Positions 10,697-21,835 of a DNA stretch of 33,722 nucleotides are shown here, in pieces; position 1 is the first letter of the stretch, and every line of letters begins with the position of its first letter. A model generated the notes under the pieces. The model saw nothing but the letters and a program-made list of their open reading frames with translations. It had not been told where the DNA came from and ran no database searches. The position numbers were made by a program, and so were the translations under genes. The DNA is from Trichinella spiralis. Taxonomy: Eukaryota; Nematoda; Enoplea; Trichinellida; Trichinellidae. The stretch is taken from assembly GCA_000181795.3 (NCBI GenBank), contig CM012953.1:15760583-15794304 (forward strand), given 5' to 3'.

Positions 10697-13338
10697 ATGC
10701 ATAAGATGAAAGAAGTAACATTATTGACATTGCTGATTTTTTGCATTTTTCATTTCTGCATTGCTCAAACATCGAAATGTCGACAAGCTGATGGAGCAAA
10801 TGATATAGATTGGTATGCGATTTGGAAATTTTTATCTTATATTAGCACTGTATAATCAGTATATCTTTGTGAATAACATTAGTATTCATTAAAAAAATTA
10901 ATAATTAATAGTAAAGACAACAGAATCTCTTTTAATATTTTTTAATGCTCTCAAGGTATTCAAAGGGCTTTATGCTACGGTTACATTATAGCATTTATAC
11001 CAAAACCTATTTCATGTTACATGTGAATTTAATTCTTGTTAAACACGTACTGCCATTTCACGCGGAGGGCAAAAACTTAATTTATGTCATTTATCACCGA
11101 GTAACTGTACATAAACTTTTGGCAACACTTTTGACTTTACTTCATTTATGTTTCATTTACATTGGGGGATGCAAATGATAATAAAATTCCAATTCGCAAA
11201 AAGTGCAGTGTCTATAGTAAGTTAGTCATCAAATTTCATTTCATAAGCATTTAATAAATTTGTTTTCTTTTTTATTCAATGATATGCAACAATGTTGAGG
11301 TGGGCATCTAAATTATGATAATAAAAACAAAATAATTATATAATTCATGAATAAAATTTCACACGAATTACATTTATAATATGGTATGTTTTTGAATTTA
11401 CTTACCATTACCTACGCTTAACAAGCTTTGATGCTATGAAATGTGACAAATACACATTGTAGAATTTTTACACATTCTGTTGTAAAAAGTAGTATAGAAA
11501 ACATTAAGTTATCAACAGCATATAAGCAGAATAGGCAATAATATAAAGGGACTTAAATTTTATTTCATCAAAAGTAATACCGCGTCGAAGTATGCATGTG
11601 AATGGCATTGCTATTATAGGGTGATTTTATACAAACCACCTGGAGAAAAAAGAGGAAAAATTATAGTAGCGGCGGCAGCGGCATGGGCTGCATATCCACA
11701 AGATCTTGACAATGGTGCTGGTCATTCTTTTCAAAAAGCATTAGAAAGTGTTACTGGAACTCATGCAAATAAAAATTTCTTTGCATATAACAATGCTGCA
11801 GCTGGAGTAGTAGGAGTTAAAACAAAATCGAATAGCAAAGGTTTTTGCAGAATTAAAAAAAACGTTGCCATTAATGATGCATGTTTAGGTGTTGTAATAT
11901 TGGATATTCGTGCTGGAACAGATGAAGCTGCTTGGATTGTACATACAGTACCTGGTTATCCAAAACCAAAAGTGGCATACACATTTCCAGCATCAGAATA
12001 TGCAAATGGTCATATGTTGATTTGCCTTACAATTGCTGAATCTCAAATTGAACCAATAGGTTTGTTTTCTTATAATAAAGTGTTAATTTTAATATGACGC
12101 AATTAAATCTTGAAAGGCAATGGAAATGATTGCAGTTACTGAATTTTTTACAAGACCGCTTTTCTTGATTTCACTGTTCTTCCTTCGTTAATAATGACTT
12201 CTTTATTTTTAAAAAGTCTTTCTCTCTTTTAATGAAGATAACAAAGAAGAGGAACGATCGATTAATGTTAGTTATACATTCTAAACCATTATTTATAATT
12301 ATTATTATTTTATACATTACTTCGCTTTCATTGAATTCACAATTCACAAGAAATCAATGCTTTTTTTTATTATAACGATGTACACTGTTGCAATAATAAC
12401 AAAGATAAGAACAAATTCATCTATGAATGATAGAAAACTTCGTTAAAATTTTAGTAGGGAAGAAATTTATTATTATCTTTCTTGAAAATATGAATATCAA
12501 ACTTTATTTCATTAATTTCATAAAATCACTAAGCATAACGGAATAGATATATTTCAGCGGTTGCTTTGTTTGTGGCATCACCATTCATCTATTACAATGA
12601 TGTTCCTGATGCAGAAGTAAGTACCCGACCAACCCTAAAAAAGCTCCTGAATGGAGGAACTCCTACCCACCCACCTTTTTCATCAAAACAAACCATTAAA
12701 ACACAAGCAGGAGCGCCAGTTTCAGTTCAAATATTCAGCAAATCTGGAAGATCAAAATATGGTAACTATTTTATTTGTAGAAAGATATTTTAAAATTTGC
12801 AAAATCATTAAACTCTTGAAATGTGCGTTAATACGGACAAAGCCTATAAATTGATTGTTGTGGAATTACCAGAAATTTGAATTTGTAATTTTACACACTC
12901 TTTTTTATTGCGAAGACATTTTAGCATTTTGTGCTACTATTCCTCGAAATGATTTCAGAAATATACCAGAAAATAATATCAAAACAGTTGAAAAAGACAA
13001 TAAAAGTTTGGTCAAGACGAGATAAAAAATTGAAAGCAAATTGTAAAATTCCTGGAAGACATATACTTCTTGTTTCAAGTCCCATAAGTGTTGATGGACA
13101 AGCTAGTAGTTTAGAGAAGGATGCTACAAATTGGTTGATTCCTGAAAATGGCGATATTTTCTGTGCAGTTGACAAACCTTATGCCGTATGTTGCTGTGGT
13201 TTATAATTTCATTAATATATTTATGGTGATTTTCAGATATCACAGAAATATGAACCAGCTGTTGCAGTTTGTATTCAGTTAGCGGATATTTTTGCACGTT
13301 TCAATACTATTGCTGCCAAAGTGGATTCCTGTTCTTAA
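10697..13338 (+). CDS. Secreted DNase II-family protein lacking both catalytic HxK motifs
   Basis: Predicted exons: 10697-10812, 11620-12059, 12558-12761, 12959-13185, 13237-13338; GT-AG, phases consistent, 362 aa (human DNase II is about 360). Residues 1-23 form a signal peptide (hydrophobic LLTLLIFCIFHFCIA). The mature start C28...DIDWVILYKPPGE matches the family's N-terminal Cys and DWFVVYKLP strand; further matches are GVVILD, IVHTVPGYP, FVASPFIYYNDVP and NCKIPG. DNase II enzymes (lysosomal or secreted acid endonucleases) use two HxK motifs. Here the aligned positions are A126-C127-L128 before GVVILD (human HTK), and A309-T310-N311 before W312 (human HSK). Both histidines and both lysines are lost while the fold-defining parts and whole frame remain. 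This suggests a selected non-enzymatic secreted protein rather than a pseudogene. Trichinella is known for a large family of secreted DNase II-like proteins, many without the catalytic residues. Role unknown; host interaction is possible. The codon for Met at 10706 is an alternative start. Confidence 0.88.
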
Positions 13339-13383
13339 ATTCAGTGTCGCCAAACACGTATCAGCATTCTTTTTTTAAACGGT

Positions 13384-13389
13384 AATAAA
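13384..13389 (+). terminator. Putative poly(A) signal of the DNase II-like gene
   Basis: AATAAA 46 nt after the stop at 13338, a typical distance. Confidence 0.6.
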
Positions 13390-13915
13390 TCGTTCCTGCC
13401 AATTAAAGTATCGTGCTTTTTGCATTAAAACAAATTTTTGTATTTTATTTTTGAAAACAACAAACAGATGCACACATTTAAAAATTTTATTTTCTGTGAT
13501 GCTTCGTTTAATGAATGCAGTTTATTAATTTGTAAGCACCTCTCAAATTTCTCTGTCCTACTGCTCTCAATTGCCTGCTAACAGAATACATTAATTTATA
13601 TGTATTGATTAATTCAAAATTGATTTTCCCTAATTGGTGGATATCCTTTTTTTGTTTTTGTTCTTGCACAGGCAACTGCTTACCTGTATTACAAACAGAT
13701 TAAACTAATAAACAGATGTAGATGAAAGCATATGTACGTTTTAATCGTCAAATAAGTTTATAAATAATCAATTATATACATGGACATGGAAAACACCGCA
13801 AGTTCGATGTCAGATCATGATGATGTTGTCAGATGATGGATAGAGTTGTGTAAGGTAGGAGTGACGTAGTGAAGAAGTCGGTGTCGATGAAGTATTGTTT
13901 GCTCTAATACTGTGG
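13390..13915. other. Intergenic stretch without a recognised feature
   Basis: AT-rich sequence with no coding signal or RNA gene that I can identify. Base composition changes near 13.8-13.9 kb, where the transposon remains begin. Confidence 0.5.
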
Positions 13916-14290
13916 TCAAGCTTCAGTGCTACGATCTTTTGTGCAACGTGTATCGCCCCCTGTTCGTGTCTTCAGTTGAATAAACAGTGTTTCAGTAGCG
14001 GCCCTATGGCGTTTCAAATTGAATGCCGACAAAATAATAAAGCTGCCTTGACATACTGTAACTCGTAGCTGCTCGGCGTTAAAAGCAACGTTGCCATCTT
14101 TCCACTCAGTAACATGCTGCGAAGTCTCTACCAATGGACGGTGAACATTGAAAAACGTCAAAACCGCATTATATCGTTCAACCCACCTCGTTTCACAAAG
14201 CATTTTAAGATGGCCGTATTTTTGGTTCTTAAACGTACCTTCTGCAACACTTCTCTGAAGATCACTATCGCGGCAATTTGACAGCCTTGG
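13916..14290 (-). pseudogene. hAT-type transposase fragment (ZMYM1/DUF4371-like), decayed
   Basis: Read on the minus strand, an open frame of about 120 codons carries the block YGHLKMLCETRWVERYNAV followed by LTFFNVHRPLVETSQHVTEW. The CETRWVER core is typical of hAT-superfamily transposases of the DUF4371/ZMYM1 or 52-kDa-repressor-like group. Upstream the frame is closed by a stop (near 14292), and it ends at 13916, so only a middle fragment of a normally 500-800-residue transposase remains. No terminal inverted repeats or target duplication could be paired with it. This is a cut-and-paste DNA transposon relic with no host function implied. Confidence 0.72.
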
Positions 14291-14890
14291 TCACGGTAAC
14301 AAGGACCCTATGCTGCATGAGGGATTAGCTGATTTTGTTCAGCGAACAACGTCCTCTTGCAAAAACAATCTCAGCGACACGTTATCAGATGATCAAAAGA
14401 AGGGGCGGTAGTAATGAAGCCACTAAAGGGCCATCGGTGTGGCAGGACAAGCGGCGAAAAAAGAGACAAAATCTCTGGGGTTCGACGGAAGCCGACAGAA
14501 GCTTAGATCGGCGCCCGGATAGTGCGCACTTCCTAAAGTGCATGCGTCCACGATGTACAACCACAGGGCCAAACGCTTTCCCAATCAAGATGCAAACAAG
14601 GTCTAATAGAAACAACGCTCATCAGCCAGGTGCTGTCAAGAGATCCTACGGCTGGTTACTCAAGACGGGTAAGCAGAACTTATACTGAAAAGCAACGACG
14701 AGTTCTGATATATACGAGTAAATAGACCAGCGGCAGACTTGATATCATTGATCTTGAGCGGTATCTTGAAGCTCTAATGTGCAAACACCTAACCTTCAAT
14801 GGGTTCTGATATATACGGGTGAATACCTTCCAAAAATACTGAAACGTGTAAAATGTAAAATAAATCTTTTGCAATAAAACAGTTATTATT
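14291..14890. other. GC-richer block of unknown origin with two short direct repeats
   Basis: This block is visibly richer in G and C than its surroundings. It carries overlapping open frames on both strands (for example 14335-14688 on +) that resemble no protein I know. A roughly 20-bp imperfect direct repeat (GTTCTGATATATACG) occurs near 14702 and again near 14804. Next to a transposase fragment, it is most simply read as more transposon debris. Confidence 0.45.
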
Positions 14891-14962
14891 TGAATAATGA
14901 AAATTCATAAATGGTGATAACAGTCAACTTAGTAAAAATATGGAAATGATAAGTCACGTCAC

Positions 14963-15250
14963 GGGGTGGTTTTACTCGGTCCCGCTTTTCTCTCATTGGT
15001 CTTTGCCCACGCTATTTTATTAGACCGTCAAATCTTTGTTGTATTGGTTTTCATTTTGTTTGGCCGTTAAGTCTTTGTCGTATTGGTTTTCCTTGTCTAA
15101 TTGCTCAGTAAAGTCTTTGTCGCATTGGTTTTTTTTGTCTAATTGCTCATTAATTCAAACTCTTCAGTTGTGATTAAGATTTGACGGTCCAATAAAATAG
15201 CGTGGGTAATGACCAATGAGAGAAAAGCGGGACCGAGTAGTACCAAACCG
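14963..15250. mobile_element. MITE-like element with long terminal inverted repeats
   Basis: Positions 14974-15036 and 15177-15239 are inverted copies, 63 bp each with 3 mismatches by my alignment; weaker similarity extends outward to about 14963 and 15250. The interior (about 15031-15155) holds three imperfect repeats of about 40 bp, each with the core TCTTTGT-GTATTGGTTTT. The total length of about 290 bp without a coding frame fits a non-autonomous DNA transposon. I found no clear target-site duplication, so the superfamily is not assigned. Confidence 0.85.
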
Positions 15251-15383
15251 TTATAATTGTACCGAGCTAGAACATGCTGATATTGTTGTGCCAAAGGGGA
15301 TTTAGGACATCTGATTCGAAAGCGTCGAGAAAAGATTTCGCAACAGAATACGTAAAGATGTGCAAGAAATTTTAATTTTCAAA

Positions 15384-15389
15384 TTTATT
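15384..15389 (-). terminator. Putative poly(A) signal of the Pelota gene
   Basis: AATAAA on the minus strand, about 110 nt after the Pelota stop at 15500. Confidence 0.45.
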
Positions 15390-15499
15390 CCTTCTTCATA
15401 CATTGGTAATGAATCTATTTTAAAATGTTTCAATTGAAATGAATAAGTAAAATTGTTAACCGTGTTAAAAGCACAAATATTTTTGGAGACAAATAAACA

Positions 15500-16984
15500 T
15501 TACGAGTGGTTGTTTTTGTTGTCGTGCTTTTTCGTCAATTCTTCCACGACCGAATCGTCAATGTACTCGTCGTCATTTTCTAAATCTTCAATGGGGTAGC
15601 GTAGAATGGCCGCCACCCCGCCCATGTAGGCGAGCTGCTCACCGCTGAGGTGGAGGCTGGAAAAAATTTTCACCTCACCACCTTGCTTTTTCACACTTTC
15701 CACCAGGCTGACGTAGCGACTGCGTTTCACAAAATCCATCGACCTGAACAACGCATCCGAGATGAGCAACGTCTTTATCGACAATAGTTCGTTGGCATGT
15801 TCCACATGTTTGATTCCGTAGAATGCCCGGTTGGCGTCTTGCAAAAGCATCTCGTGGAACGCTTCCAGAGCTTTGGTCTCACCAGCAGCTTTGGTGTCTT
15901 TCAGCTTGGCCGAAATGGCCGGATTGTTCAAAATCTCTTTCAACGCGTGCTTGTGACCAGTGGTCGATTGGACCAAAATGAACTGAAAATAAGCAAATTT
16001 GTCGTCATTGGAAAAATTAACATTCTTCCATCTCCAAAATCCCAATTACCTTGGATTTGTTGTTCAACAGTACTTCGTTTTTAGAACTGTCTTCGGAATA
16101 CAAGTATGCGAAAAATTGATCTCGCAAAAAACCCGGACTAGCAATGAGCACGCATTTTACTACGTCGAAATTGACGTTCAACAGCAACGCTGCTTTAACG
16201 GCTTCAAAAAATTTCTTGAAAGCCACCTGCCGTTGGGAAGCGTTGTAACGGCTTTTCTGAGGAATGCTCTTTGTAATTTTCGCCCGTGAAATAGTCATCG
16301 TGTTTGTGATCAAGCAAATATGCGCCAAACCGTCCTGCATCACAACAGCCGCCAAATCAGCCTCGCTGCTAGCGTTGCATGCTTCGTTGATTCGTTCCAT
16401 GTGAACCACATCCCATTTACATTTGTAAACTGTAAATTTACGTTTCAACTGCAAATTCAGCGTGTGATATGCTCCCAGCTGCAACAACATTTCTCTTCTT
16501 AAAAACAATTTATCACAGTTATTTCAATAATATTACTTTAACGAATTGATTTTCTTCAATGTTTTTCCCGCTAACATGCAGTGCACCGTCCTCTTTGTCG
16601 TAGAATATTTTTTCCACTTCCACTGTAAGAACAAGTTGCATTTTCGAAGTTGAATGACCGGATAAACGATCAAATGTCACCTTTCTAAACATAACAAATA
16701 AATCATTAAAATAATGAAAAAATACATATAAGATAAAAATTTTATTTCAAATTAAATCACCGCGTAGTAGAAGTTCGAACGTTGTCACCAACTTGCACAA
16801 GATTGTATGTATGCCACATATCCTCAGGTTCTTCGGCAAGAAATGTGAAGAAACTAAACAGATCAAATTTCAAAAAAAAATTTATAAAATCAAAGTTTTT
16901 TTCTAACAACAAGAAACTATAATTAAAAATAAATGCAACTCACCCTGAGCCGCTGGAATCGATTTGCTTCTTCAGCACCTTCAT
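15500..16984 (-). CDS. PELO: Pelota (Dom34), ribosome-rescue factor
   Basis: Predicted exons: 16984-16944, 16853-16761, 16684-16537, 16478-16050, 15982-15500; all GT-AG and in phase, 397 aa (human 385). The N-terminal Sm-like domain starts MKVLKKQID and contains AEEPEDMWHTYNLVQVGD; GAYHTLNLQLKRKFTV marks its end. The eRF1-like central and C-terminal domains show AAVVMQDGLAHICL, FDVVKCVLIASPGF, SDTKAAGE-type (KDTKAAGETKAL), RAFYGIKHVEHANE and SSLHLSGEQLAYMGGVAAILR. Together with Hbs1, Pelota recognises stalled ribosomes and splits them in no-go and non-stop decay. It lacks the GGQ motif of true release factors, as expected. The tail after GVAAILRYP is acidic and then short and basic. The start MKVLKK fits the family; the frame stays open upstream for about 70 codons but without homology, and a splice acceptor lies 5 nt before the ATG. 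The gene is 371 bp downstream of the bestrophin on the same strand. Confidence 0.97.
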
Positions 16985-17355
16985 CGCGTCTAAAATTGAA
17001 TTTAAAGATATAATCTTTAGTTCTTTTCCTATTTGATATAAATAAAATAGAAAAATACAAAAATTTTCTGATCCAACAGTTATTACAAATACATCAAAAA
17101 CACACAATCTCGGCAGCAACATACCATCTTTAATTTCGACAGAAAAAATAATTTTTTTCAATGTCACATAAAATCGACATAAACAATAAGAAATAGGCAA
17201 CCAGACAGAAAAAACAATCTTCTTTAAAGCATGCTAAAAAAGCAAACAACAATTCTTCTGTATGAACATCGGTTTTCATAAAAAGAAAAAAAATACATAT
17301 CATCGTGGGTTTCGAGAAAAATAAAATTTCAATATAAAAAAAAGTTTTTTACATA
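16985..17355 (-). promoter_or_regulatory. Bestrophin-Pelota intercistronic region with trans-splice-like acceptor
   Basis: On the minus strand this 371-bp stretch separates the bestrophin stop from the Pelota start. It is T-rich and I find no AATAAA on that strand. It ends in a U-rich acceptor (TTTTAG, AG at 16990-16991) followed by 5 nt and the Pelota ATG. No donor belonging to an upstream Pelota exon is evident. The arrangement would suit spliced-leader addition, either in an operon or simply at the 5' end of a monocistronic mRNA. Confidence 0.45.
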
Positions 17356-20300
17356 TCAAACTTTATTCTCATTATCTTTTGGTTCATCGCTTTCATCTGG
17401 TGAAAGAACTTCATCAACATCAGGTTCATCCAATCGCAAAGCTTCGTTTACAAAAGCAGACTGAAGTGCAGAAGAATGATGCAGTGATTCAATCAAGTTC
17501 ATCTGACTGTCTGCTGCATTTGGCGACTGCACAGATAAGTTATCTTGGCTTTCCATAGCCATAGCTGAAATAAATAAATTCAGCACATTCTGTAGGTTTT
17601 TTTTCTTCGTAAAATTTTTCAAAATACTTACTTCTAACTTCTTGACCTTCTACAGCTACAGATGCCGCATCAACCGACGAATCTTCGTCTGGTCGATGTA
17701 AACTTTCAGTGATCGTCTCCAAGCGATTATGCGAAGGACTGGTAGACACTTCTCGAGAAAGTCCTTTCTGTCTATCGTCTAAAAGAACAATAATACGACT
17801 TTCAAGTTGTCGACTATGGTTTAAATAAAAAAATCCAATTGAACCACCTAAATGCTTGTTATCGTAATTGGAAATTTTGCGCATCACATCAGCAGATCGT
17901 TCAGCAGCAGATGCTTTTCTTCGAAAAGATCTTCTACTAGATCGCTGAGAATTGGACCGAGAGAAATCCTCGTGGCAGTTGTGACGAGCTGTCTGCTTCG
18001 ACAACTTGCGACGTGCTGAACAAAATTGTAAAATGCAAACACAAATGAACAATAAAAATAAATAATGCTTTACAAGCTGAAAGTGGACTTTCGACATTTT
18101 CGTGCGATCCTGTAGAACTCAAAAAATGCCTCAACGGACGGGTATTTTCCATGAGAGCTTTGCTAACTTTGCGAAACCGACTCAATCCGTCTTCATGTTT
18201 CGAAGTCTCTTCACCGTCAGATGGCGCAAGTTCAGCTTTTTCAGGTTTAATTCTGAAAAATCAAACCAATTACACAATGATCAGAAGAGATTTTCAATTT
18301 CTGAAAAGAAAGCATACTCAATCGCACTTGCTGAACCAATTTGAGGATTGTCTTTCAAACCAATAGAAGCAGCCGTGTGCGGAATTTCTGCCTGAACATC
18401 ATTCCAATGAATATCTCTTTCCAAAGGAGGTATTCGGCCATAATTTTCATCCGCTATCAAATATCCAGCCTGAAAAAAACCACACATGGCTGAAAAGAAA
18501 ACAACAAACGATGAACAACGCACTTGTAAATTTCGTTCGACAATATAATTGATTTCAAAATCATCATCATCCTCGCCAAGAGGATTGATCAATGATTCTG
18601 CCACTTTCAGCCAACCCATGTAGAATACAAATTGCAAAATTGTAAAAATTGGAACATACAAGTCTACATTATGACCGGGGTAATTCTTGGACGGATTTAA
18701 ATATTGTCGAGCCATTAAAGATGCGGCAAAAAAGCCATAAACGGCAATTGTGACTACCTAAAAAAAATAAAATATTATCTAAACTGTTTTCGAAAAATTC
18801 ATTCACAGGATGTTCACAAAGAATAAAAATAAAGTAAAAAAACAAAAAAACATACGAATTGCACTGATACAAAACTTCATACTGACAAACGTTGTACAAA
18901 CTGCCCAACAGTTGGCAGATGATACACTGCAGTTGATTTTAATAATGACTTACAGTAAACCAAACATACAGTATACTTAGACAATTAAGTTTTATTTTTG
19001 GAAGTTAAAAAAATTCGCAAAATTTGAAATGATTTTACAATGTGAAAAGTACAATAAATAAATAAATAATTAATTAATATGTAAAAAATCAATATTTATG
19101 TTGTACTATTGCTGTTATTGTTTTTTAGATGAAATAAAAAGTTTACCTGCGTATATACTAAAGGCACACTTATCCAATCATAATTCAGAAGCATCATCAG
19201 ATTCTGTCTGTAATTCATAATGTCCTGAAAAATATTTAAAATTTAATTATATTTACAGAGAGAACTATTTCACGCATAAGGTGACATACGTCGATCATTT
19301 GATTCAATAGCAGATCATTTTCAATAAGCGACTCTTTCCTCGCTTTGCACAGCAACGTGCAACACCACTGAATCGGAATCCAATATTTGTGATGAAGACA
19401 TTTCACTTCTTCGTACTGTTTCAGCTCTTCTTCATTCATGAAGCCTATTGTTGTTTGAAAGTGAATTTTTTTTTATTTTGTAAAATTTATCATTTAACAT
19501 GCAATACCACTCTGAATGACCATCTCGATGGTTGGAAATCGTTTTTTCACCGCTGAACTGATGTCCCGTAGCACGAGCGTCTGTGCCAAGTTTAAATATC
19601 TGGCCACAGTACGTCGAACCATTCTTCCTTTTTGATCAGCACTTTGTACATAACAAGCTACTTGTAAAACTATCCTATCAATGAGCAGTTTCAAAAATAA
19701 GTCATATAATATAATGTATAATTTCAATAATTTTGATCTTTATTTTCAATGTTGACCAGCTGAACAATCCCAATAATATCAGTACTACAAGCGCATAGTT
19801 TATATTTGCATTGGAAATCAGTTGATTGTTGCTTGCAATGACGCAACGTGTCACGCAGTTTCAAGCGGTTAAAGATGCTTAATTGCTTTCAGAGAAAGCA
19901 AATTTTAAAAAATCAACCATACAAAGCGTCCGAGACATCCGAAAAATTTTAATGGTCAACTCGAGCGTTATTGAAGAATTAAATAAAAAGAAATAAATAA
20001 ATAAATAAAAGAAAAAGCAAAGCAATGCTTTTCCTTTTAATAAAAAAAGAGAAATAGAATAAGCCAATTTTTTTTGCAATCACTTCATTTCTAGGTCAAA
20101 GATTATGAAGCATCTAATTTGCTTAAAAGTTGAGCATAAATAAACCGGTTGTTGGAGAAGTGAACGTTTGGTGAGAAAATTTGCACGTCCAGTTTGGACA
20201 AGTTTTTAATGGAAATTGCAATTGCGTTTGTTGATTATTACACAGCAGACGCCATGCCGTTTCTGGACGAACAAAACAAAATTTCGCCAATTGGAAAATT

Positions 20301-21733
20301 TTCACAACACAAAAAATAAATACATATATATATACTATATACTAATTAACGTTTGAATTAATTTATTCATTATTTTAGCATATTAATTAACAAAAAATGT
20401 TAAAAATGCAAAATTTCTCTTTTTCATACCGATAAATTTATTATTATTATTATCAATGCTGGTATCAAATATTTGCACTGGTGGAAAATATATTTCGATT
20501 CAATTTTGCTAATGAGCAAAAAAAAGAGTGTGAAGTGAAAATTTACCAAATTAATTGCATGAAAATAAATGAATGACTGAATTCCATTCGATGGACAATC
20601 AAAACGTATACAATTATTTGAATCATAAAACTGTCGGCTGATCTACTGTAGGCGATTCATCTTAACAAACAAAACTATTAAAGCAAAAAAAAACAAATTT
20701 CTTTTTCTTCGAGGAACTCAATTATAATTCATTATTTAGTAGAATAAAAAAATAAATAGTGCATCGATCATAAAAGAAAACTGGTAAAATTTGTAATTCA
20801 ACTGTCGAAATTGCAAAAACATTCAAACACCTTCATGCATGATAATTCAATGTTCAATAGAAAAAATGTACAGAATTTCAAAATTATATTTTTTTAATTC
20901 TAAAAATAAAATAAGATTAATAATAATAATAATACAAAGAACAAATAAAAAATTTATAAATTCAAAAAATTAATTTATCATTCACTATTTTTTTAAAAAA
21001 GTACAGTGAAATGGAGAAATGAAGAACAGTTCTGAAGCCAATTAACGCAATGAAGCAAACAGTCAGAGAATTTTGTTTAATGTAGAGTTAATGAAGCAAT
21101 AATCTGTTGTGAACGGAAAATGTTCACAAATTTGAAATGAAATTATTTCCAAAGATTATTTCTTTTTCTTTTGAATGAAATTATGACAAAAATCCGAAAA
21201 TTGTCCCCAAAATAAGTAGAATATGATTATGATTCATGCACATTAATTGGCAATAGTTTTGTCATTAAATTGAGAACAACCAGATGAAATTAAATTGAAA
21301 AATTGGGCTGACAGCTGGTGTGAAAATGAAAAGCATACAAACTACCTGTCCGGCCAGCCGATGTTCATGAACACGTCCCACCAACGGGTCACCACCATTG
21401 ATACGTAAAAGCCAAGTATAAATGTCAATGGGATGAAGGACAAAGAGCGTTCACAGAACAAGGATAATTTTTCAAAATGTCTGAAAAATTCAAAAAGAAA
21501 AGTATATATGTAAATATATGGTTGAAAATAATTTGAATATAAAATTCAGCTTACACACGCTGATCTTCATTCAAACCATGTCGGTAAACAAGACTGAGAA
21601 CAGTGTACAAGGTTAGATAAATGATCGCTTCTTTGTACATCAATTTGTAAATACTTCCACGCCATCTTAATAAAAGCTTCAAAAATGTGGCTAACGTCGA
21701 CGTGCTACATTCAAGACTGTACGTGACTGTCAT
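17356..21733 (-). CDS. Bestrophin-family calcium-activated chloride channel
   Basis: Predicted exons: 21733-21555, 21480-21346, 19674-19508, 19444-19290, 19224-19147, 18757-18524, 18469-18318, 18252-18074, 18015-17632, 17564-17356; 623 aa, or 600 aa if 17847-17779 is spliced out. Start MTVTYSLE is typical of the family. The pore neck residues I76, F80 and F84 (IPLTFILGF) and RWWDVFMN follow at the same numbering as human BEST1, as does the calcium-clasp run GEDDDDFE (D301-D304). Other signatures are [48 protein letters not shown] and [14 protein letters not shown]. Bestrophins form pentameric anion channels in the plasma or organelle membrane. After about residue 370 comes a 250-residue polar, Ser/Arg-rich tail, ending in an acidic stretch, with no recognised domain. 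It is the least certain part of the model. Nematodes have many bestrophin paralogues, so I give no specific name. Confidence 0.95.
19675..21345 (-). other. 1.67-kb intron of the bestrophin gene
   Basis: It lies between the exon ending IGWPD and the exon starting IVLQVACYV, which are adjacent in the family. It is AT-rich, with TA runs at about 20323-20341 and A/T homopolymers. No nested gene or transposon is recognisable. Confidence 0.7.
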
Positions 21734-21835
21734 TTTTAATAATCAACAACAATCACTTATGAAACGACAAAACTGACAGTTATATAATTCCAATAAACGT
21801 CGAAGTGGATGTCAATTTTTTCAAAGAAAAAATTT

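Noticed and set aside
10945-11178. 77-codon plus-strand frame in the first DNase II-like intron
   Set aside because: The DWVILYKPPGE join at 10812/11620 makes this region intronic, and the peptide has no family match.
16479-16508. Extension of the Pelota 16478 exon upstream to a Met-containing MFLRREM start
   Set aside because: Phase does not join the preceding exon; using the TTGCAG acceptor at 16479-16484 gives FVK-LGAYHT, matching the family exactly.
16985-17200. N-terminal extension of Pelota by about 70 open codons
   Set aside because: Known Pelota proteins begin at the MKVLKK-like position; the extension is hydrophobic, without homology, and interrupted by a splice acceptor.
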